From NCBI GenBank assembly GCA_910587495.1, contig CAJUMT010000096.1, forward strand, positions 1 through 12,175: a stretch of DNA of 12,175 nt. Reading direction: 5' to 3'. Numbering within the stretch: position 1 is the stretch's first letter; every line of letters starts with the position of its first letter. The translations under genes were made by a program, and so were the position numbers. This document shows, in pieces, positions 1 to 5,660 of this stretch. The notes under the pieces are model-generated. The model was not told where the DNA came from, searched no databases, and saw nothing but the letters and a program-made list of their open reading frames with translations. Origin of the DNA: an uncultured Lachnospiraceae bacterium (GTDB lineage Bacteria > Bacillota_A > Clostridia > Lachnospirales > Lachnospiraceae).

Positions 1-1317
1 TGTCGGCTCCATGGTCTGTGGGTCGATAGTACATGCTTCGATCGCGCCGTCTGTTGCACGCATGCCGCAGCTTATATCCCCGCCTTCAAAAGCCGGGCCT
101 GCAGAACATGCGCAGCTCATCATAAAGTCCGAATTGCCAAATACGATTTCTCCGTTGGTCCCCAGGTCAATAAACAGATTAAATTCCGGTTTATTCCAGA
201 TCATGCTGACCAGAGTACCTGCAGTTATATCGCCACCCACATAACTTCCGATATTGGGAGCAATCACGATCTTTGCATCCGGATGCACATGAATACCTAA
301 ATCATATGCACTTAAATTGTCTGTCTCAAAAAACGTCGGGATATAGGGTTCCATACGCAGCGGATCTGCATTGACTCCTGCAAACAGATGGTTCATAGTG
401 GTGTTGGATGCCACGCACATATGATAGATTCTGTCCCCCCTGATTCCTGCCGAGCGGCACATGCCATCCAGCATAGGATTGATCGTTTCGTCAATAATTG
501 CTTTCTGCAGCTTCTCTTTACCGCCGTCTTTGGTGGATTCAATGATACGGTTGATTACATCCGCGCCATAGCGGATCTGGCCGTTGCCTGCAGATGCTTT
601 GGCCAGCAGCTCCCCGGTTGCCATATCCAAAATCACGGCTGATACAGTAGTTGTACCTATATCCACTGCCAGACCGCAGATCTTTGTATCTTCCGCCGGA
701 AGCACATCATACACGACTGCTCCGTGTCCGCCTTTTTTCAATACCGCATTTATATGGAAGTGATTCTCCCTTAGTACATCCGGCAGCTTTTTTAAAACCT
801 GATAGGTAAGCTTTACTTTTTCTACGCCTGCAGCCGCCTGAATGGCCCAGATCAGCCGCTCATTATCCGGCATGGTATCGTCCAGTGTAGGCTCCTCCAT
901 CTTAAGCTCTGCCACGGAAAAATCATTTTCAAACGCAATCCCAGATTCTTCTACTTCTTTTTTCGCTCTATCAAAAATGGCAATCTCCTCTTTGGAGCTT
1001 AAATCCGCCACTTTCATCCTGCTTTTGTAAGCGGACGCGATATCCGGTACCAGCACTTCCACATCTCCCGTGACGGTACTGACGCAGGACAACCTCCAGC
1101 CTTCGGCGAAAGACTCCTCGGATATATGCCGTGTTTTCTTCGTATCCAGTTCGCCACTGATATATTTTACTTTACATTTACCACAGGAACCGTTGCCTGA
1201 ACAAGGTGCATCAATGGCTACATTTGCTTTACGCGCCACCTCCAACAAATTTTCCCCTGCAGTGACTGCGACCACATTTGCAGTCCCGTCTTCGAACTTA
1301 AATGTTACGTTTGGCAT
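1..1317 (-). CDS. acsV: Corrinoid protein reductive activator (RACo/AcsV), ferredoxin-ASKHA ATPase, 3' end cut by window
   Basis: Partial: the first 439 residues, beginning at ATG 1317-1315 (MPNVTFKFEDG) with GGAG about 10 nt upstream; the C-terminus lies beyond position 1. An N-terminal plant-type [2Fe-2S] ferredoxin domain has cysteines C39, C45, C48 and C78 (C-x5-C-x2-C...C). A linker of about 110 residues follows, then the ASKHA ATPase fold: the first phosphate motif DIGTTT at 219-224, the conserved YGADVINRI segment near 250, SNTTMNHL near 305, and the second phosphate motif DLGTNGE near 385, followed by CSAGPAFEGGDI. In the known family this protein uses ATP hydrolysis to drive electrons from its cluster onto Co(II) of the corrinoid iron-sulfur protein, restoring active Co(I). 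Placement in an acs cluster supports AcsV rather than a methyltransferase activator of another corrinoid system. Only the missing 3' part is uncertain. Confidence 0.95.
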   Translation of the reverse strand, partial: MPNVTFKFEDGTANVVAVTAGENLLEVARKANVAIDAPCSGNGSCGKCKVKYISGELDTKKTRHISEESFAEGWRLSCVSTVTGDVEVLVPDIASAYKSRMKVADLSSKEEIAIFDRAKKEVEESGIAFENDFSVAELKMEEPTLDDTMPDNERLIWAIQAAAGVEKVKLTYQVLKKLPDVLRENHFHINAVLKKGGHGAVVYDVLPAEDTKICGLAVDIGTTTVSAVILDMATGELLAKASAGNGQIRYGADVINRIIESTKDGGKEKLQKAIIDETINPMLDGMCRSAGIRGDRIYHMCVASNTTMNHLFAGVNADPLRMEPYIPTFFETDNLSAYDLGIHVHPDAKIVIAPNIGSYVGGDITAGTLVSMIWNKPEFNLFIDLGTNGEIVFGNSDFMMSCACSAGPAFEGGDISCGMRATDGAIEACTIDPQTMEPT

Positions 1318-1360
1318 AACTGTTAATCTCCATATTTTCTTTTAAAACAATCGGTTTCAT

Positions 1361-1390
1361 CTGCAGGCGTCTTCAGGGAAGCGCCTGTAG
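1361..1390 (-). other. Intergenic hairpin upstream of acsV
   Basis: The inverted repeat CTGCAGGCG / CGCCTGTAG has one wobble pair, and an inner CTTC/GAAG continuation closes on a 3-nt loop. It lies in the 81-bp gap between the small membrane-protein gene and acsV. No T-run follows on the minus strand (the next bases are ATGAAACCGATTG), so it is not a standard intrinsic terminator. It may slow readthrough, block RNA decay or mark a processing site. Confidence 0.5.
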
Positions 1391-1398
1391 ACAGGTTG

Positions 1399-1749
1399 TC
1401 AATTATAATAACCGTTAGAATAGGCCAGAAATTGTATCATATAGCCAATCGCTACTAATCCGGCAAGTGAAATACCAATAATGCACAACACCATTCCCAG
1501 TATAGGCATTCCTTTCCGATCTTCTTTGATCAAAGCGATAATGGCAATGACAAGTCCTATAATTCCAGTAATCAAAGATAAAATCGGGAACCAGAAAAAC
1601 ACCAGCGTAATAATGCCAAATACCACAGACGTAACTGCCAGTCTGTTATCGCTTCTCTGCCCTACTTCTCTTAACACTACCTGGGATTGTATCTGAGGCT
1701 GAGGCTCAGGCTGAGATTGAACCTGATCTTTTTCTTCATGAAAGTCCAT
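1399..1749 (-). CDS. Small membrane protein with Gln/Pro-rich head (DUF4190-like), function unknown
   Basis: A 116-residue protein starting at ATG 1749-1747 with AAGGAG 7 nt upstream; it begins 25 bp after the preceding membrane-protein gene ends, so the two are probably co-transcribed. Residues 1-36 are hydrophilic and low in complexity (QSQPEPQPQIQSQ at 11-23) and probably cytoplasmic. Three hydrophobic stretches follow: about 38-53, 55-74 and 82-109, with a charged KEDRKG loop at 75-80. The repeated small hydrophobic pattern, a short KxDRKG turn and a second GxVLCIIGI segment resemble the DUF4190 class of tiny bacterial membrane proteins; that assignment is by eye. No catalytic or metal-binding residues are evident. 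Its location between acsE and acsV suggests a link to the acetogenesis operon, but nothing in the sequence states a role. It could equally be a passenger gene. Confidence 0.8.
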   Translation of the reverse strand: MDFHEEKDQVQSQPEPQPQIQSQVVLREVGQRSDNRLAVTSVVFGIITLVFFWFPILSLITGIIGLVIAIIALIKEDRKGMPILGMVLCIIGISLAGLVAIGYMIQFLAYSNGYYN

Positions 1750-1774
1750 TTAGAATCTCCTTCACTTCTGTTTG

Positions 1775-2260
1775 TCAATATCCTGTCGAAGCACGCAGTA
1801 CGACAGCAATCACACATATCACAATTTGTATCAGCGTACACCCGATAAAAAGCCCTACAACTGCTTTTGTGTTCTTATTCAACGCATTTTTTACATAAGA
1901 AGTACTTATCAAAATACCAATCAGCATTCCAATAAGTCCGGAGACAAAATAACCGCCCAGGATACTGATTCCAACCAGAACCCATACATATCCCGGCGTA
2001 TTCGCCTGTACCGGCACATACTTTTCGCCGCTTCCAATATAGACTCCATTGATCGCCACATCCGCCTTGTTCCCGATCACAACCAGGCGAATATCGCTTC
2101 CTGCAATCTCAATCGAATAATCCAACACATTCAAAAACCAGTTTTGTGATTTAACTTTATACTGGTTTCCGTCAATAATGAGTTTATTGCTAAAGCCGTT
2201 TTTATAAACAATACTATGTTCTACACCATTCACATCCGTAAAAGCCCAGCTTTTTTTCAT
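1775..2260 (-). CDS. Hypothetical protein: soluble beta-rich domain fused to C-terminal membrane helices
   Basis: 161 residues from ATG 2260-2258 (MKKSWAFTDV). An in-frame GTG at 2266-2264 lies only about 4 nt from the GAGAGG ribosome binding site, so the ATG, about 10 nt away, is preferred. Residues 1-85 look like a beta-sandwich: alternating short strands with W5, repeated IDG and INGVYIGSG turns, and no helix-like runs. Residues 91-122 and 132-154 are hydrophobic: one long or two short helices, then another, separated by a basic KNALNKNTK loop. The strand-turn pattern of the first domain (GVxHxIxYxNG...xIIDG...DVxINGxxIGSG) faintly resembles FAIM1-type beta domains, but this is weak and by eye. 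I do not recognise the protein. Being directly upstream of a second small membrane gene suggests a two-gene membrane unit inserted in the acs cluster. Confidence 0.8.
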   Translation of the reverse strand: MKKSWAFTDVNGVEHSIVYKNGFSNKLIIDGNQYKVKSQNWFLNVLDYSIEIAGSDIRLVVIGNKADVAINGVYIGSGEKYVPVQANTPGYVWVLVGISILGGYFVSGLIGMLIGILISTSYVKNALNKNTKAVVGLFIGCTLIQIVICVIAVVLRASTGY

Positions 2261-2309
2261 CCGCACTTATCCTCTCTCACCTGTATTAGTAATGAAATTT
2301 TTGGCTTAT

Positions 2310-2350
2310 TAATACAATACTGCCAGCAAAATGCCGACAGTATCGTATTA
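2310..2350 (-). other. Long RNA hairpin in acsE-to-membrane-gene spacer
   Basis: Read on the minus strand, AATACGATACTGTCGGC pairs with GCTGGCAGTATTGTATT around an ATTTT loop. This gives 17 continuous pairs, plus one flanking T-A pair. Three of the pairs are G-T, which are A-C mismatches on the plus strand, so the structure is favoured only in the minus-strand transcript. No clear U-run follows, so it is a poor terminator. It more probably stabilises the upstream acs message or reduces readthrough into the membrane genes. It lies within the 114 bp between acsE and the next start codon. Confidence 0.7.
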
Positions 2351-2374
2351 CCATGATCATGATTATTATTAATA

Positions 2375-3160
2375 TTAAATCTCCAGATAGGAATCTGCAT
2401 ACAGAATGTTATCTTTGATAACATCACAGGATTTAATTGTTTCCATAAGACGCAGATCGTTCGGGTTTACAATTGCGGAAGTAAGACCACAGGTCATACA
2501 CATAGCAACCATAGCGGAGTCCATAATCGGACGGATATGTTTCGGCATACCATTGGAGTTATTAGAAAGTCCGCCGGTGGAGTTAAGGCCCATATCAGAG
2601 ATCATTTTGATGCACTCAAGAATCTGCATCTGTTTGTCCTGCATACCTTTGATAACCAGGAACAGCGGGTCAAACCACAGGTCTGTAGGCTCCATACCAT
2701 GCTCCATACCTCTCTCAAGCATGGTCTGGCAGTAAGCCATACGCTCATCATTGTTTGCTGCAATGCCTTCACCATTACAAAGAGCAATAACGATTGCATC
2801 ATTAGCTGCTGCAAGGTCGATATACTCAATTCTGCCTGCTGCGTCAGCGGAGTTTACGATTGGTTTTCCTTTGGAACGATTATAAACAGAGATACCAGCT
2901 TCGATCGCTGCTTTGTTTGCTGTGTCGAGAGCCAGCGGCACATTGTCGAACTCACTCTGAAGAAGCTGTACTGCCCATTTCATCAGTTCCGGTCCATCGT
3001 TCTCAGCCGGTCCGATATTAACGTCAAGGTAGTATGCGCCTGCGTCCAACTGCTGTTTTGCACGCTGGATGATTGGTTCCGGATCTCTTGCGGTAAAAGC
3101 TTTATTTACAGACGGAGCTGTCGCAGATAATCTTTCACCAACTACAATAAATTTTCCCAT
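2375..3160 (-). CDS. acsE: Methyltetrahydrofolate:corrinoid iron-sulfur protein methyltransferase AcsE
   Basis: 261 residues, the usual family length (about 262), from ATG 3160-3158 with AAGGAG 9 nt upstream. A cytoplasmic TIM-barrel pterin-binding enzyme, it transfers the N5-methyl group of methyl-tetrahydrofolate to Co(I) of the AcsC/AcsD corrinoid protein. It opens with the family signature VVGERL, followed by RDPEPI and LDVNIGPA at 45-52. Pterin- and methyl-site residues are in place by alignment to the characterised Moorella enzyme: D79 in LALDT, N103 in VNSADA, D164 in WFDPL and N200 in GLSNNSNG. It is the last gene of the acsD-acsC-acsE block, after a hairpin in the 67-bp gap behind acsC. 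The sequence is intact and shows no odd residues. Confidence 0.96.
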   Translation of the reverse strand: MGKFIVVGERLSATAPSVNKAFTARDPEPIIQRAKQQLDAGAYYLDVNIGPAENDGPELMKWAVQLLQSEFDNVPLALDTANKAAIEAGISVYNRSKGKPIVNSADAAGRIEYIDLAAANDAIVIALCNGEGIAANNDERMAYCQTMLERGMEHGMEPTDLWFDPLFLVIKGMQDKQMQILECIKMISDMGLNSTGGLSNNSNGMPKHIRPIMDSAMVAMCMTCGLTSAIVNPNDLRLMETIKSCDVIKDNILYADSYLEI

Positions 3161-3190
3161 CCTAGTATTCTCCTTAATTATATATTTGTG

Positions 3191-3219
3191 CTGTCAGCCC
3201 ATGTACCATGGGCTGACAG
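3191..3219. terminator. Perfect 13-bp hairpin between acsC and acsE; terminator-shaped on the plus strand
   Basis: CTGTCAGCCCATG pairs perfectly with CATGGGCTGACAG around a TAC loop. On the plus strand it is followed by TCATTTTTTT, the form of an intrinsic terminator. On the minus strand, the direction of the acs genes, it is preceded by an A-run and followed by CACAAATATATAA, so it should not stop transcription fully. It may block antisense transcripts running into acsC, or protect the 3' end of the acsC message and set the acsE level. Confidence 0.7.
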
Positions 3220-3227
3220 TCATTTTT

Positions 3228-4574
3228 TTAGATCTCGCCGTTTGCCTGCATATCTTTTAAGAATTTAACAAGCTGTACAGCCTCGTTCGGAGCGACAATT
3301 ACTTCCCAACCTTCAAGTTTTGCCTCAATATCACCCTTCAATACGGCAACTTTACCCGGAATGATGAGTTTTCTGCATTTCACCTTCGGCTCCACTTCTT
3401 CTTTAATGAACTTGGATACTGAGGTGGAAGACAGCTTACCAGCAGCCCAGGATGTAAGTACGGAAAGTCCGCCTGCATCGCTGATTGCCAGATTACAAGG
3501 TACTCCGGATCTCTCCAGCTCGCCGGAAACTACGAAGTATGTAAGCGCAAAGTCAACTGTCGTCAGAACTACGGAATCCTCACCGCCGCCGTTGATCGGG
3601 TAAATGCCCGGCTCAACCTTCATCGGTTTCTGCGGATCAGTAAATACATTCTGTCTTAAACCAAAGAGCGGAAGCGCTCTTGCATAATTCATTGTATCCA
3701 TAACAATGATGGAACCGTATTTCAAAACAAATACAGAAGCCAAAGCAATCTGCATCGCTTCATCGTCCGGAGCTACTTTGGACAGATTTACAATAGACGG
3801 ATAGCCGAAAGTTCTGTCAGGATCTTTCGCGAGACATGCACGTCTAACCTGTACGGTCATTGCAAATGTATCTTTTACGTTTGCCCCTGTGGTATCAAGA
3901 ACCAGCTCTTTGTAGCCAAGTTTCTCAATCGCTGCCGTGGTATCGTACAGTTCGTTGATATCTGCGCCGGATACGCCCAGAACAACTCCTGCTGCTTTCG
4001 CAACTTCTACCATAGCCTCGTAGTTAGAAGCGTTTGCGCCATTTAAGATCGGTTTTTCTGCTTTGCAGATCTCAAGAGCAGCTTTTGCGGATTCAGGATC
4101 TTTGCAGTCAAGAATAATGGTTTTGCCTTTTCCGGTCACTTTCTTTACTGCTTCAGCAAATGCTGCCGCATCACCGTTGCATGCCACATATACCATTTCA
4201 GCATGCATCTTCTCACCGATACGGTCGTAATCTACTTTGCTTGCCTCAGCTAAAACTGCCTCAATATCCATATCCGGAGTTACATTGACAGCAAATCTTG
4301 TCTTGCTGACAAATGTTTTCTCATGTCTTGCCAGTACGGTCTCGCCGCCCAGCGCATACTCTGCGTCACCAACGCCGACTTTGATTGATTTCATTGGCGG
4401 AGCTGTTGCCTCAGATAATGTAGCCATTGCTTCTGCGGACATATGCGGGCATTTGGAAATGTCTACCGCACCCTGTGCTACTTTCATGGAGAAAGCCATA
4501 CAGGTCGGGCTTCCGCACTCTTTACAGTTTGTTTTTGGTGTTAATTTAAAAATATCTAAACCTTTTAATGCCAT
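3228..4574 (-). CDS. acsC: Corrinoid iron-sulfur protein large subunit AcsC
   Basis: 448 residues, close to the usual 446, from ATG 4574-4572 behind a strong AAGGAGGAG site. It is the large subunit of the heterodimeric CFeSP, which carries the methyl group on cobalt from AcsE to AcsB. The N-terminal [4Fe-4S] domain has C17, C20, C25 and C42 (CKECGSPTC...KC); this cluster passes electrons for cobalt reactivation. A TIM-barrel-like middle section spans about 60-320. The C-terminal corrinoid-binding Rossmann-like domain (about 325-448) includes NGGGEDSVVLT at 328-338 and the SDAGGLSVLTSWAAGKLS segment at 365-382, which is expected to cradle the base-off corrinoid. The gene starts 24 bp after acsD, consistent with matched production of the two subunits. 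Confidence 0.97.
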   Translation of the reverse strand: MALKGLDIFKLTPKTNCKECGSPTCMAFSMKVAQGAVDISKCPHMSAEAMATLSEATAPPMKSIKVGVGDAEYALGGETVLARHEKTFVSKTRFAVNVTPDMDIEAVLAEASKVDYDRIGEKMHAEMVYVACNGDAAAFAEAVKKVTGKGKTIILDCKDPESAKAALEICKAEKPILNGANASNYEAMVEVAKAAGVVLGVSGADINELYDTTAAIEKLGYKELVLDTTGANVKDTFAMTVQVRRACLAKDPDRTFGYPSIVNLSKVAPDDEAMQIALASVFVLKYGSIIVMDTMNYARALPLFGLRQNVFTDPQKPMKVEPGIYPINGGGEDSVVLTTVDFALTYFVVSGELERSGVPCNLAISDAGGLSVLTSWAAGKLSSTSVSKFIKEEVEPKVKCRKLIIPGKVAVLKGDIEAKLEGWEVIVAPNEAVQLVKFLKDMQANGEI

Positions 4575-4598
4575 TGTATTTTCTCCTCCTTCCCGCGA

Positions 4599-5540
4599 TT
4601 ACATCAATTCTTTGATCATTTTAGAAATGGTCGCAACGGAAGTCGGGTGTTTCAGAATGACTGCGTTGGAACCAGATGCCAATACGGAAGCTGCCGTACA
4701 AACTTCCATACCGATGCCGCGTGCTTCCTGGCTGCCCCATTCAGGCATGTCCTCTTCGGAAGCCATAGACTCTTTTACATTCCATGTCTCATCGCCAACA
4801 GGAGTGATGATCGGCATCTGTAACTGCTTATCATCCTGAGACAAAGCTGCGGCTTTGATACGGTCCATGGTAGATACTACATACTCAAACCCATAACCGG
4901 CTGTTGCAGTACCGACATGCATTACAATATTAGCCGGAGCTACGCCCAATTGGGAGATCAATACGTTTAACTGTTTTGCAAGGTTGATATCTACTGCGGA
5001 CTCAGCGCCGACTTTCTGGTTGTAAGCAAGGCCTGCTGCTGCGCCGATACCCTTGTAATTCTCTTCTTTTGCAGCAAGGATGATAACATTCTTGCCCTGT
5101 GCTACTTCTGAAGCTTTTCTTAAAAGCTCGTCGTCCTTCGCACCGTTCTTGCATCCTGCAATAACGAGAGGAGCGTCGATGGCGTCAACTACTTCTTTCA
5201 CTACTGCCATGCAGTCATCGGTGGATTTGTTTTCGCCGTTAGGATCTGCTCCTTCCAGCTTTAAGCATACAAAATCTGCGCCCGGCATCGCTGCTGCTTT
5301 CTTAGCGATATCTGCCATGGTTGTGCATCCTTCATAGTATGCCTTTACACCTGCCGGCTCGTTCTCTAAACCAAGGTCAGAGATCATAACGCCAACTTTC
5401 GGTGAATTCTCAATCGGAGCGTCAAATGTGTAGAACGGTAATACATTCTCGCCGCCGATTTTAATCGCTTTGTCGCCACAGCCAACTTCAACTGTAGAGA
5501 TGGAAGCATTGAATTTTCCTGATTTTCCATTGAATGGCAT
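4599..5540 (-). CDS. acsD: Corrinoid iron-sulfur protein small subunit AcsD
   Basis: 313 residues, near the usual length of about 320, from ATG 5540-5538 with AAGGAGG 8 nt upstream. It forms the CFeSP heterodimer with AcsC; its TIM barrel covers the lower face of the corrinoid bound by the large subunit. Recognisable segments are the GGENVLPFY start of the barrel, VCLKLEGADPNGEN, VIAGCKNGAKDDELLRKASE, LAYNQKVGAESAVDINLAKQ and the C-terminal GIGMEVCTAASVLASGSNA. The barrel ends in KHPTSVATISKMIKELM. It is the first gene after the terminator-plus-promoter junction at 5541-5660, so it may be transcribed independently of acsB as well as by readthrough. Confidence 0.96.
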   Translation of the reverse strand: MPFNGKSGKFNASISTVEVGCGDKAIKIGGENVLPFYTFDAPIENSPKVGVMISDLGLENEPAGVKAYYEGCTTMADIAKKAAAMPGADFVCLKLEGADPNGENKSTDDCMAVVKEVVDAIDAPLVIAGCKNGAKDDELLRKASEVAQGKNVIILAAKEENYKGIGAAAGLAYNQKVGAESAVDINLAKQLNVLISQLGVAPANIVMHVGTATAGYGFEYVVSTMDRIKAAALSQDDKQLQMPIITPVGDETWNVKESMASEEDMPEWGSQEARGIGMEVCTAASVLASGSNAVILKHPTSVATISKMIKELM

Positions 5541-5572
5541 TGGTAATATCCTCCTTAAAATATGATACTCAT

Positions 5573-5601
5573 ATTATAACACAAAAACTTCCATAAGAAA
5601 A
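5573..5601 (-). promoter_or_regulatory. Extended -10 promoter candidate for acsD-acsC-acsE
   Basis: On the minus strand, TGTTATAAT (TGn plus a perfect TATAAT at 5578-5573) is preceded by TTTTCT at 5601-5596 with a 17-nt spacer. The -35 match is poor (3 of 6), but the extended -10 compensates. It sits about 33 nt before the acsD start codon and directly downstream of the terminator-like hairpin, a sensible place for an internal promoter. Confidence 0.6.
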
Positions 5602-5616
5602 GCTTTTATGCATTCC

Positions 5617-5647
5617 AAAAGGGCAGCCCTGCCAGGCAGGGCGCCCT
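5617..5647 (-). terminator. Terminator-like hairpin after acsB
   Basis: The minus strand reads AGGGC GCCCTGC CTG GCAGGGC T GCCC then TTTT. That is a GC-rich stem of about 11-12 pairs with one bulged T and a 3-nt loop, followed at once by a short T-run. It begins 14 nt after the acsB stop codon. The T-run is short and followed by GGAATG, so termination is probably partial, leaving some readthrough into acsD. Confidence 0.6.
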
Positions 5648-5660
5648 GTGTAACCTTAAA

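Noticed and set aside
2537..3130. Plus-strand open frame of 197 residues opposite acsE
   Set aside because: It lies entirely antisense to a well-supported acsE, has no plausible ribosome site, and its Cys/His/Phe-rich composition is typical of an antisense shadow.
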